NCBI GenBank assembly: GCA_004294445.1
Contig: REAZ01000025.1
Location: 1 to 61,920, forward strand
Length of the DNA: 61,920 nucleotides
Direction of reading: 5' to 3'
Source of the DNA: Cytophagales bacterium
Lineage (GTDB): Bacteria; Bacteroidota; Bacteroidia; Cytophagales; Thermoflexibacteraceae
Position numbers and translations under genes: made by a program. The notes below the pieces were generated by a model that had not been told where the DNA came from, did not search any database, and was given only the letters and a program-made list of their open reading frames with translations. Positions 51,389 through 60,597 of this stretch are shown piece by piece; position 1 is the stretch's first letter; each line of letters opens with the position of its first letter.

Positions 51389-53209
51389 TTACAATTTTTC
51401 TTTTTTAGTTTTTTCTATATAGCTATCTATGATTTTTGTCATGATGTCTAAGGGAACAGAGCCATTTTCCAATATATGGTCGTGAAATTCTTTGATGTCG
51501 AACCTGCTGCTGAGCTGTTTTTGGGCTTTCTCTCTTAGCTCAGAGATACGCAGATGACCACCATAATAAGCACACGCCTTTGCGGGGTATATAATCGTGT
51601 AATCTACTTGGTACTGCAACTGGCTATCATCGAGCATGGTCGTCTGTGCCATGTACGCCAGTGCCTGCTCGCGCGTCCAGCCTTTGGAGTTGATGCCCGT
51701 ATCTACTACCATCGAGGCGGCGTTGATAAGTTGCAGATGTAGCATACCGAGTTTCTCATAGTGTGTTTTGAAGTAGCCATACTCATTAGCTAACTCCAAG
51801 CTATAGCTTGCCCAGCCCTTGTTAAAAGCCTCAAAATCTATGATTCGCCTGAAAGTGGGTAAGATGTCTGCCTCTCGCTGAATGGCAGTAGGGAAGTGTT
51901 TTCCCAATAAGATGTCTTGGCAAATCCATGCTTTTTGCTCAAACTTGTGCCATGCGTAGATATGCGATTTGTTAAAGAAAAAAACAGAAGGTGATTCTCC
52001 GTCTGTGGACGAACTCTCGAAGGTGATGAGCGGAGCATAAGAGGTTTTGAAAGGCGGCATCGGCTCAAGCTGCCATTTTGCTTTGGCTCTTATCTCAAAC
52101 ATATAGTGCAGTTGGTCTGCCAACTCATTGATGTCTTTTTCTATATCGGGGAAAAATGGTTCTTGCTTGGTAGAGTCGTAGAAAAAAGTAGGGTCTCTAT
52201 ATATCTGCTCCAAACATTCTCTTAATGGTTTTTTGGGTACAAAGTTAAGACTGTCTAATACTTCTCTGATTTGCTTATTAATACGTTCTACTTCCTCTAT
52301 TCCTACCTGATGTAGCTCATCAGGGGAAATATCCATGTTTGTATATTTTTTCAAAATGAAGAAATAGTATTCATTTCCTTTTTCAAAATGCCCAATACCG
52401 ACTGCATCTGCCCTGTTATTAAGCTCTTTTGACTCGTCCAAATACTTAATCATGCGCCGATAGATAGGATATACATTTTGCTCTAAAATTATTTTTACTT
52501 CATAATACAATTCTCTTTTTGCTTGGGGTGTAATGTTCGGCAATCGCTCTACTTTTTTTACAAACTCAGTATAAAGTATGTTTTTTTCTGCTTCTGTATT
52601 AATGAAACTACCCATCTGCGATAATACCCTATTGACCATAAAGTTAGGAAGAAACAAGACTGAATCCTGTCTCGATTTGAGCTGCACAAGTAGTTCATCA
52701 AAATAGGTTTCAAATTTATTAAGGCGATGAATATAGTCTTCGGCATCGCTGTAGCTATTGATAGGATGCTCAGTTACCATAAAAAATGGAAGTTCTAAGT
52801 GCGCACCGTCTATGTGATTAATGGGGTAATGGTAGTTCCTATAAAGCCAATATTCATGCACCTCGTTTTCTAAGAATGCATCCAAAATATCAGTAGAAAC
52901 TAATTGACGTGCATTTTGCTGCGACCGCTTGTAACTTCTGAGCATCTCAAAACTTTTCAGCAAGCGTTCGTAGCGAGTCTTGGCAGTTTCCATAGACAAA
53001 TCACTGAGTTCGTCATTGTAAAAACTGATGCCGTACTTCTTCCATATCTGGAAGCGAGTAAGGCGTTCGGGCTGGTCTAAACCATACTCAATAAGCACCC
53101 TCTCATAAAAATCTTCGATATCGAAAGGCTTATACCAAAGCGTATTTGCTACCCAAATAATGCCTGCAAAAAGTACCGACCATGCCAAAAATGCGATATA
53201 TTTTTTCAC
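51389..53209 (-). CDS. DUF885-family peptidase-like protein with degenerate active site
   Basis: A 606-residue protein starting at GTG 53209 (KKYIAFLAW), with an N-terminal membrane or signal segment. The C-terminal half has the DUF885 pattern FNKGWASYSLELANEYGYF and VVDTGINSKGWTREQALAYM. In active members the zinc site reads HExxPGHH; here the matching stretch is QDILLGKH (residues 431-438): His to Gln, Glu to Asp and the first His of the pair to Lys. It is probably inactive as a metallopeptidase. Middle gene of the operon, three bases after the MORN protein stop. Confidence 0.78.
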   Translation of the reverse strand: MKKYIAFLAWSVLFAGIIWVANTLWYKPFDIEDFYERVLIEYGLDQPERLTRFQIWKKYGISFYNDELSDLSMETAKTRYERLLKSFEMLRSYKRSQQNARQLVSTDILDAFLENEVHEYWLYRNYHYPINHIDGAHLELPFFMVTEHPINSYSDAEDYIHRLNKFETYFDELLVQLKSRQDSVLFLPNFMVNRVLSQMGSFINTEAEKNILYTEFVKKVERLPNITPQAKRELYYEVKIILEQNVYPIYRRMIKYLDESKELNNRADAVGIGHFEKGNEYYFFILKKYTNMDISPDELHQVGIEEVERINKQIREVLDSLNFVPKKPLRECLEQIYRDPTFFYDSTKQEPFFPDIEKDINELADQLHYMFEIRAKAKWQLEPMPPFKTSYAPLITFESSSTDGESPSVFFFNKSHIYAWHKFEQKAWICQDILLGKHFPTAIQREADILPTFRRIIDFEAFNKGWASYSLELANEYGYFKTHYEKLGMLHLQLINAASMVVDTGINSKGWTREQALAYMAQTTMLDDSQLQYQVDYTIIYPAKACAYYGGHLRISELREKAQKQLSSRFDIKEFHDHILENGSVPLDIMTKIIDSYIEKTKKEKL

Positions 53210-53212
53210 TGC

Positions 53213-54106
53213 TTATTTGGTTACATTGATGGTTTGCTTGCCCTTTTCGTCCCACTCTTTGGTGATGTACGATTGGAAACTTTCGTCAAAAGGGCGAGAA
53301 CGATTTGTATGTACTATTTCTCTTTTGCGGGCGTACTTGGTTTGGTCGTAGTACTCGTACCACTTGCCTACTTTTTGTCCATCTACGTATTCTCCTCTTT
53401 CTTTTTGTCTGCCGCTTGGATAAAAAGATTTATACATTCCATGTCTCACGCCATTGTGTATTGGGATAATTTCATTGACTTTTATCTTGTTTTTGTCGTG
53501 GTAGGTAAATTGCGTTTCTGCGTACAAGCCCTTTTCATAGTAATACTTGCCTACAAGGTTTGTATCTTTGTCAAAAATCTCCCATCTGCCTTGCTTTACG
53601 CCCAAGTAAAAATGTCCTTCCTCTAAAGTTTCTCCATTCAACGTTTTTTTGTAAAGCCCGTGCAGCAAAGCTCCATTTTCCTTGTCAAACTTTGCAGCAT
53701 TTACTATTTCGCGTTTTTTCTTGTTGAGGAAATAAATAGTTTCATTGTGCGGGGGCGTAGCAACAAAGGTATTGAGGTATTGAAATCGCTCAATAATGAT
53801 ATTTTTACCCCTCAAGTGCTTGATAAAAGTTCGGGAAGTGCGGTAACCCAAGTATTCATTGGCGGGAGTCTTTGTTTCCTTTGCTCCGAAGCCGCCACTT
53901 TTGCCATTTTCTTTGCCACCAAATAGCTTGATTTTCTTTTCGTTATTTTTTGCTTTTGTGTTTAGCTCTATGGAAGGAATCACGTCAGAGGTCAGCAATA
54001 CACCATCTACAGCCGTAGTATCCTCGCTAATCTCTAAGATTTGGGCATTAATGGCAGTAGCAAAACCCAATAATAGAATAGAAAAAATAAAAGTAATTGG
54101 TTTCAT
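53213..54106 (-). CDS. Exported MORN/YwqK-repeat protein
   Basis: A 297-residue protein with a signal peptide (residues 1-21). The C-terminal half has several MORN-like units: HGLYKKTLNGETLEEGHFY, VKQGRWEIFDKDTNLVGKYYYEKG, RHGMYKSFYPSGRQKERGEYVDG and QKVGKWYEYYD. These repeats are extended beta-hairpins; related proteins are often listed as YwqK-type antitoxin-like. No toxin is adjacent. It is the first gene of an operon with the DUF885-like and GH109-like genes. Confidence 0.75.
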   Translation of the reverse strand: MKPITFIFSILLLGFATAINAQILEISEDTTAVDGVLLTSDVIPSIELNTKAKNNEKKIKLFGGKENGKSGGFGAKETKTPANEYLGYRTSRTFIKHLRGKNIIIERFQYLNTFVATPPHNETIYFLNKKKREIVNAAKFDKENGALLHGLYKKTLNGETLEEGHFYLGVKQGRWEIFDKDTNLVGKYYYEKGLYAETQFTYHDKNKIKVNEIIPIHNGVRHGMYKSFYPSGRQKERGEYVDGQKVGKWYEYYDQTKYARKREIVHTNRSRPFDESFQSYITKEWDEKGKQTINVTK

Positions 54107-54166
54107 ATATTTTTTTGGTCAGTAACTAATTCCCTATCTTACAAATTTACAAAAAAATGCAATAAA

Positions 54167-54208
54167 AAACTCTATATCGAAGTCAAAAAAAACTTTGATA
54201 TAGAGTTT
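54167..54208 (-). terminator. Terminator of the 54228-54701 lipoprotein gene
   Basis: AAACTCTATATC at 54167-54178 pairs with GATATAGAGTTT at 54197-54208; the minus strand continues with T-rich sequence. Confidence 0.82.
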
Positions 54209-54227
54209 GGAATGGCTTAGGCAAAAA

Positions 54228-54701
54228 CTATGGAGAAAGCAAAGTAGCTCCTACTGTTGCAGATACCGAAGCACCAGGCAATGCCGCAAAAGGCGAGCCT
54301 ACGGTAGCAAAAGAGTACCTAATTTTCACGGAACTCGCTGTTATATCACTCAAATCAACGGAAACATTGCCCGGATTAAGGATTAATTTAGCAGAGTTAG
54401 CGGGGTCTAAAGCCCATGTGCCTGTAGAGGTAATACCTATTAGCTCTGCACCTGTCAGTGCATAAGTACCTGCTGCATTAAAAGTAAGACGCAAAGGTCC
54501 ATAAGTTGTTGCTGCCGTGGGCAATACCGCAGATATTGGCAAGCCCTGAATCGTGATAGATGAAACATCTAAACGCCATGTGCGCACCAAATTTGTTTTT
54601 ACTACATCTGCTGGACTTGGGTCAGAGGCTTTGGTACAAGCCTGCATGAGTGCCATACTGATGAGCAAAAAGGCAAATAGTTTCAAAGAAATTTTCTTCA
54701 T
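54228..54701 (-). CDS. Small lipocalin-like lipoprotein
   Basis: A 157-residue lipoprotein (LMQACTKA, Cys22). The mature part reads LVRTWRLDVSSITIQG then repeated beta strands rich in Ala, Thr, Ser (LRLTFNAAGTYALTGAELIG, STGTWALDPA). The opening W-R-L and strand layout resemble lipocalin-like domains common in Bacteroidetes lipoproteins. No function known. Codon and residue composition (Ala/Ser/Thr-rich) differ from neighbours but are normal for exported beta proteins. Confidence 0.65.
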   Translation of the reverse strand: MKKISLKLFAFLLISMALMQACTKASDPSPADVVKTNLVRTWRLDVSSITIQGLPISAVLPTAATTYGPLRLTFNAAGTYALTGAELIGITSTGTWALDPANSAKLILNPGNVSVDLSDITASSVKIRYSFATVGSPFAALPGASVSATVGATLLSP

Positions 54702-54748
54702 TCTTAGATTAATTAAAGGTATAAAACTGTATTATGATATTACGTAGT

Positions 54749-56131
54749 TCAATCTGATTGGGTTGCAACTTGCTTTTCAAACAGAGAAACAATCTGAGCA
54801 GCAGTGTTGTCCCAAGTGAGCCTATCTACCTCCCTTTTGCTTGCCTCAGCGAGCAGTTCTCTGATGCCTTCGTAGTGGAGCAAGGCATAAAGATAGTTAG
54901 CAAACTTATTGGCATCCCAGCAATCTGCTACCAGAACGCTATGCAAGATTTCAGAAACGCCAGATTGCTTGGAAAGTACCGCAGGAATTTCGTGCTGTGC
55001 TGCCTCCAATGCCGAAAGTCCGAAAGGCTCGGATACCGAAGGCATAAAATAGACATCTACCCTTTCCAAAAGCTCGTGTACACGGGCTTTGCTCAAAAAG
55101 CCCGTAAAGATAAAGTTTTCGCCCAATTTCTTTTTTGTAACCTCTGTCATCAGCCAGTTTTGCTGGTCGCCTGCTCCTGCAATGACAAAGACAATTTCCT
55201 TGTCTTTTTTGAGTAGTTTTTCCGCTGTTTCCAATAAAAATTCGGGACCTTTTTGGTAGGTAATTCTGCCAAGGAATAGCACCATTTTCTTTTCGGGAGA
55301 GTCGGGCTTGAGCGTATATCCGTACTCTTTTAGCTTTTCAGGCTCTTTTTTTAGCACTTGGTTTGGCGTGTTTTCCCTCTCAGGGAGTGGGTCTATGGCA
55401 TTATGAATGGGAAAAATTTTATCGGCGGGGATAAAAGGATAGTGTTCTAATATCTGTGCTTTGGTAAAAAAACTCACGGGAATAATGAGGTCTGCCATCG
55501 TCATACCGTCATACTCTATATGATATACCTTATTTTGCGGACTCCTCGCCCACATACCTATTCTGTCGGTTTCCAGAGAGTGAACGTGAACAGCCAAGGG
55601 CTTGCCCGTTATTCTTTTTAGCTGGATAGCGGCAGGGAAAGTGAGCCAATCGTGTGCGTAGATAATATCAAAATCTCGTTTTTCGGCAATCTGCACCACC
55701 AAATCGGTAAAAGTATCTACTTTTTGCATGATGTTTTCGCCGTAGTTACTCCCCGAATTATATAGTTCTTTTACTTCTTTGGTACTTATCGTTTCCGCAA
55801 CGGTTTCCTGTATATCTTCGAGGTGAACGACTGTTTTCATCACAGGAATAGGATATGGACTCAGGTCTGTAGCCACAAAAATAACTTCTGTGATTTCTTT
55901 GAGGCTGTATTTGAGTCGTTCGGTTTGTATATCTTCTTCGGTGAGCGAACTTAGCCCGATAATATTGACATTTTCGAGGACAAATGCTGGCTCGCTTCTT
56001 GGAATGATGACCGTAAGGTCGACAAGGTTGCTCATAGCCTTAGCAATGCCATAGCAAGCCTGCCCCAGCCCTCCCGTTAAGAACGGAGGGAACTCCCAGC
56101 CTAACATCAAAACTTTTAACTTATTCTGCAT
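54749..56131 (-). CDS. Family 4/5-type glycosyltransferase (glycogen-synthase-like)
   Basis: I start at the ATG at 56131 (MQNKLKVLMLGWEFPP); the longer frame starts at a GTG 12 codons earlier. The 460-residue product has the GT-B fold: LGWEFPPFLTGGLGQACYGIAKAMS at the N-terminus, YAHDWLTFPAA, ITYQKGPEFLLETAEKLL and the C-terminal EPFGLSALEAA sugar-nucleotide site. It transfers a sugar from a nucleotide donor, in glycogen or cell-envelope glycan synthesis; the acceptor is not visible. Appears monocistronic. Confidence 0.87.
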   Translation of the reverse strand: MQNKLKVLMLGWEFPPFLTGGLGQACYGIAKAMSNLVDLTVIIPRSEPAFVLENVNIIGLSSLTEEDIQTERLKYSLKEITEVIFVATDLSPYPIPVMKTVVHLEDIQETVAETISTKEVKELYNSGSNYGENIMQKVDTFTDLVVQIAEKRDFDIIYAHDWLTFPAAIQLKRITGKPLAVHVHSLETDRIGMWARSPQNKVYHIEYDGMTMADLIIPVSFFTKAQILEHYPFIPADKIFPIHNAIDPLPERENTPNQVLKKEPEKLKEYGYTLKPDSPEKKMVLFLGRITYQKGPEFLLETAEKLLKKDKEIVFVIAGAGDQQNWLMTEVTKKKLGENFIFTGFLSKARVHELLERVDVYFMPSVSEPFGLSALEAAQHEIPAVLSKQSGVSEILHSVLVADCWDANKFANYLYALLHYEGIRELLAEASKREVDRLTWDNTAAQIVSLFEKQVATQSD

Positions 56132-56229
56132 TGTCTTTGGTTTTAAAGGCAAAGTTAGGGTTTTCACTTTGTATTTTGTACGATATACCGCAAATTAATT
56201 GGTCTTTTCTAAATGTCATCTTTTTTATC

Positions 56230-59200
56230 TTAGCCCTGAATGAGTGCAAGTAATTGGTCTGTACTCATTTTTCCGCTTATTTCTGTGCCTTCTAAAAGGC
56301 TATCTGCCAAATCTCGCTTGTTTTGGTGCAAAGCTACTATTTTGTCTTCTATAGTTCCTTTGGTAACAAGGCGATAAATAGTAACAGGTCGCTGCTGCCC
56401 TATGCGGTGCGCTCGGTCAGAGGCTTGGTCTTCTACGGCAGGATTCCACCACGGATCCATGTGGATTACGTAGTCTGCGGCAGTAAGATTTAGCCCTACG
56501 CCGCCCGCTTTGAGGCTGATGAGGAAAACATCGCCCTCTCCACCCTGAAAAGCATTGATGGCATCTTGCCGTTGCTTGAGCGGTGTGCTACCGTCTAAGT
56601 ATTGATATTTGATGCCTTTTTTGCTGATATGCTCTTTGATAATTTCCAAATGACCAACAAACTGGCTAAAAATCAGTGCTTTATGTCCGTTTTCTAATAA
56701 CTCGCCCACTATCTCGCTCAGTAAGTTGAGTTTGGAGCTTTCTATGGGCGTATCGGGCATGACCAATTTGGCATTGCAGCACATACGGCGTAGCTTCATA
56801 ATTTCTGCCAAAATCTGGAATCGCTTGTCATTTTCATTGCCCTGCGTATTGGTAATTTTTTGGACAGCATTAATCCTAAGTGCCTCATAAAGAGCTAATT
56901 CTTCATCACTCATCTCTACGGTAAGTGTGATTTCTGTTTTGCTTGGAAGTTCGTCAAGCACTTGGCTTTTTCTTCGGCGGAGGATAAAAGGCTGAATGAG
57001 TTTTTGAAGTTGTTTCCTTTTTTCCGTGTCAAAATTTTTCTCTATTGGTATTGCAAAGCGTTCATTAAACTTATCCAAAGAACCTAACAAACCCTGATTG
57101 ATAAACCTGAACAAATTCCATAACTCTCCCAAATGATTTTCGATGGGCGTACCCGTAGTGATTATCTTAAAATTGGCATTGAGCGCCATGGCAGCTTTCG
57201 ACCGCTTGGTATTCATATTTTTGATGTACTGAGCCTCGTCAAGGACTATGGTTGCAAAATTAGTTCCTGAAAAAAAGTCAGTTTCCTGCTGCAAAAGTCC
57301 GTAGCTACATATCACCAAATCGTACGGTTGCAAGTTCTTTAGGGTAGTTTCCCTGTCTTTCCCTCCAAAAAGAATAGGCTTTAGCGTAGGAGCAAACCGC
57401 TCGGCTTCCATCACCCAGTTTCTTGTAACTGTGGCGGGAGCTACTACCAAAGTAGGAGCCTCGCTTGCCCGCGCTAAAATGATGGCTAATGCCTGAATAG
57501 TTTTGCCCAAGCCCATGTCATCGGCAAGGCACGCCCCCACGCCCCAGTGTGCCAAGCGCGCAAGCCATTGATAGCCTTCTATCTGATAGTTGCGGAGTTC
57601 GGCTTGGAAAGTAGAAGGTATTTCGGGCTTTATCGCACGAGATTCTTTAATTTTTTTGATTTGGTCTTTCCATTTTTTATCTACCTCCAAATTTTTCAGT
57701 TCATCTGCAAAGTCTTGGAAAGCCAAGCTCGACAAATTGTGAAACCGCAAACCATCTTTGGTTGAATCGGCATAGACACCCACATCACGGATACGCTTGC
57801 GAAATTCCTCGGTAAGTGCTAAAAACTTTCCATCATCTAACTGTATGAATCTGCCTTTAGTATTTTCCATCATAAGTAATAGCTGCTGCATCGAGATAAT
57901 CTTATCATCAATGCGAAGCTCTCCGCTTACATCAAACCAATCACTGCCTTGGCTTACTTTGAGGTATAAATTATCGAAGGAAGCCTTACCTGAAATTTTT
58001 AATTTTTCGCCCTCTGGCCATTCCAGCACTATTTTCTCTCGTATCATATCCAAATCCATGAGAACATTGAGGCAGTCCTCTGGCTCCTCAAAAAGCCATT
58101 CGTTCGCACCGTCATCATAGTTGCTCAAAGTTGGGCTTGCTTTTATTACCTCTTTTACATTATTTTTTTCCTCTTTAAAATCTCGCTGTGATTGCACCTT
58201 CTGACCATCTATAGTGGTAAAAACATTGTGATTTCCAACCGCAGGCTTGCAGTAGGGTGGTACTGCCCCAAATGGCTTGATGAAAAGCTCTAATTTGAAG
58301 CCTGTGCCAAATGGCAAGAGGTGTACGTGTACTTTGCTGTTTGCTTCTATTTTTGGTATTTCTTTGCCATGCTCGCCGAGTGCGGAGTGTATCGTTACCA
58401 AACCGCCTATGTTGGTAATGGCTTTGGCAAGTTGGTCTTTGGCTTTCTCTGGCACAGTGAGTTTGTTCCTCCCAATAATTTCTGCTATTTTGGCGTGTGT
58501 TTCCGTAACTTCTACTATTTGATAGCGAGTGGGCGTTTCCTTGATTACATTGACCCCTGCGTGCGTGATGGGCAAAGAAAAACTTAATTCATAGTTTTTA
58601 CCTTTGCTTTCAATCATCAGTTCAGGTTCTGCTTTTACCAGCTCGCAAGTAATACCCGTTTTTTCTAAGAAAATGAGTGGATGCCCTATCAAGTGTAAAA
58701 TGGCTTTGGAAAAATCTACATAAAGTTGATGATTTCCGTAATAGCTGTTGTCTATCTGTATGGCACTTGCCGCTTTTACGTCTTGGGCGGTCATGCCATC
58801 GGCTGTCCCTTCTCTCATTCGTTTGAGGGAAAGGTTACGCCCCGCCGACCAGCCATTTTTTGACAATTTTTGCTCTTTGGGCAGGATAACCTGATTGTCA
58901 AAATCTATAAACCAAGCCACGCGCGATTCGTTGTCGGTTTTTTTCCCTTTGGTATTACTCCCAAGATATTCTAAGGCTTTTAATGCCCTGCTCCATTCTT
59001 CCTCTCTGGCTATGACCTCTATGAGGCTTTCCAAACCCTCATATTTATTAATTTTCTCTGCTGCTTTGGCTATTTCTTGCTCATTGGCAGACAGATGCGA
59101 AATAAGGTTGGCATACTCGAAAGCGAACCACTCGTACCCACTTTGAGAAGCAAGTTGGCTGTTTTCTCGGCAGGTGGATAGATGGGGTTTTGCTTTTTCA

Positions 59201-60357
59201 GGTTTTATCCAATACAGCACCATAATTTTGAAAAGTCTTTCCAACGCCGTCTGAGGAATGAAGTTATCTAAGATGCGGCTGACTTCGGTGAGGATATTTT
59301 CACGAGATTTCATCAGAGCATAAAGCAGCTGATAAATAGGATAATAGCTGCTTTCTTTGGGTACGCATTTTATCATGGCGTACATACTTGGGAAAAGCAA
59401 CATTTCATTTCTTTTGAGCAAAGCCAAGATAAAAAATGCACCGCTAATTTGGGGGAAGTACACTTTCTTGCTATTATTTTTTTGTCTAAAATTTGATAAA
59501 GCTACCTCAAAAAGTTGGATAGCCTCCTCGTTATTGCCACGCAAAAACGTTATCATGGCAATCCTTGCATTGGCATTGGTACTTTCTGAATCTATTTTGC
59601 AAATGCTCAATGCCTCTGGTAACTGCCCTTTGAATATGAGCAATGTAGCCAATAAATCTCTGAAAACTTTACCATAGCTTTCCTCTTTGTAGTCCTTACA
59701 TGAGTGAAGGTAGGCAATAAAATCGTATGAAGGAGCTAAGTTGTTGAGCAAGACATTTGTTATTTCTATACTTGCCAACACCTGAATAGGTAGGGAATAA
59801 CTCCTTATATTTTCTATATCAAAGGGCTTATTAAAAAAATTATCGAAGAAATTATAATCTTTGATATGGTCGGGGAAAAAACGTTTGGCGTAGAATAAAG
59901 CATCCTCGATGGCAACGACATTGCCTGTAAAAAGCCCGATTCTTGCTTCGCGAATGCACCTTATAAAGTGAGAGGGCTGCGAATTGTACCAATACGAATT
60001 TACTAAGGGAAGTTTCTTGCGGATACCTTCTATGATGCTGTGATTCGCCTTGTTAGCTACGCATTTCTTGGCTAATGTATCCACTATCTTTTCATTGCAC
60101 TTGAGATAGGTAGTAGAAACGGAGTCGGTGTAAGTAAGCAAGCCTATGGCAAGTAATTTCTCTTTTACTACTTTCAGTGTAGAAGAAACATACGTATTGC
60201 CCAATTTGTCTTTCACCCCTACTTCTTTCAATAATTCTAATAAAGCTGTTTGACTAATGGATTCATAAAGTACGGCACAGATATCTACTATTATTTGCTC
60301 TTTTTCAGAGAGGAGTTTGTAGTCTTCGAGCAAAGTATCTTTCGTTTTTCCTGACAT
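56230..60357 (-). CDS. Large SNF2-family DNA-dependent ATPase (helicase-like)
   Basis: I start at the ATG at 60357 (MSGKTKDTLLEDYK); a TTG 33 bases earlier extends it. About 1375 residues. The C-terminal 450 residues hold the SNF2 motor: ADDMGLGKTIQALA, TTGTPIENHLGELWNLF, DEAQYIKN, DPWWNPAVEDQASDRAHRIGQQRPV. The N-terminal 900 residues have no known motif: a helical, repeat-like part, then two beta-rich parts with KLSKNGWSAGRNLSLKR and a segment with LRIDDKIISMQQLLLMM. SNF2 proteins move on DNA and displace proteins; in bacteria some act with RNA polymerase or in defence. Not adjacent to defence genes here. Confidence 0.85.
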   Translation of the reverse strand: MSGKTKDTLLEDYKLLSEKEQIIVDICAVLYESISQTALLELLKEVGVKDKLGNTYVSSTLKVVKEKLLAIGLLTYTDSVSTTYLKCNEKIVDTLAKKCVANKANHSIIEGIRKKLPLVNSYWYNSQPSHFIRCIREARIGLFTGNVVAIEDALFYAKRFFPDHIKDYNFFDNFFNKPFDIENIRSYSLPIQVLASIEITNVLLNNLAPSYDFIAYLHSCKDYKEESYGKVFRDLLATLLIFKGQLPEALSICKIDSESTNANARIAMITFLRGNNEEAIQLFEVALSNFRQKNNSKKVYFPQISGAFFILALLKRNEMLLFPSMYAMIKCVPKESSYYPIYQLLYALMKSRENILTEVSRILDNFIPQTALERLFKIMVLYWIKPEKAKPHLSTCRENSQLASQSGYEWFAFEYANLISHLSANEQEIAKAAEKINKYEGLESLIEVIAREEEWSRALKALEYLGSNTKGKKTDNESRVAWFIDFDNQVILPKEQKLSKNGWSAGRNLSLKRMREGTADGMTAQDVKAASAIQIDNSYYGNHQLYVDFSKAILHLIGHPLIFLEKTGITCELVKAEPELMIESKGKNYELSFSLPITHAGVNVIKETPTRYQIVEVTETHAKIAEIIGRNKLTVPEKAKDQLAKAITNIGGLVTIHSALGEHGKEIPKIEANSKVHVHLLPFGTGFKLELFIKPFGAVPPYCKPAVGNHNVFTTIDGQKVQSQRDFKEEKNNVKEVIKASPTLSNYDDGANEWLFEEPEDCLNVLMDLDMIREKIVLEWPEGEKLKISGKASFDNLYLKVSQGSDWFDVSGELRIDDKIISMQQLLLMMENTKGRFIQLDDGKFLALTEEFRKRIRDVGVYADSTKDGLRFHNLSSLAFQDFADELKNLEVDKKWKDQIKKIKESRAIKPEIPSTFQAELRNYQIEGYQWLARLAHWGVGACLADDMGLGKTIQALAIILARASEAPTLVVAPATVTRNWVMEAERFAPTLKPILFGGKDRETTLKNLQPYDLVICSYGLLQQETDFFSGTNFATIVLDEAQYIKNMNTKRSKAAMALNANFKIITTGTPIENHLGELWNLFRFINQGLLGSLDKFNERFAIPIEKNFDTEKRKQLQKLIQPFILRRRKSQVLDELPSKTEITLTVEMSDEELALYEALRINAVQKITNTQGNENDKRFQILAEIMKLRRMCCNAKLVMPDTPIESSKLNLLSEIVGELLENGHKALIFSQFVGHLEIIKEHISKKGIKYQYLDGSTPLKQRQDAINAFQGGEGDVFLISLKAGGVGLNLTAADYVIHMDPWWNPAVEDQASDRAHRIGQQRPVTIYRLVTKGTIEDKIVALHQNKRDLADSLLEGTEISGKMSTDQLLALIQG

Positions 60358-60579
60358 AGCATTAGGTATATTTTTATTTTCTGAGTTCAAAATTTTATAC
60401 TTAGAGTAAAAAAAATGTTTTTTATAACTTATTTGGGTAACGTAGTCTTTATTTTTTGGCTAATATGTTATAATAAAGTGCCAAAACGCAAAGATAGTAC
60501 GGAATTGGTGAAATAGAAAGTAAATTGAGAATGAAAATTTTCAATTCTATAAAAATTTTTAAGCCACAGTTTTAATGCC

Positions 60580-60587
60580 TATTTTTG
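60580..60587 (+). promoter_or_regulatory. -7 box TATTTTTG close to the tsaC/sua5 start
   Basis: TATTTTTG ends ten bases before the ATG at 60598. If used, the mRNA would have a very short leader. No -33 box seen. Confidence 0.4.
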
Positions 60588-60597
60588 CACAAAAAAA

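Noticed and set aside
53213..54106. Toxin-antitoxin role for the MORN/YwqK-like protein
   Set aside because: No toxin gene lies next to it; the neighbours are an operon of surface-type proteins.
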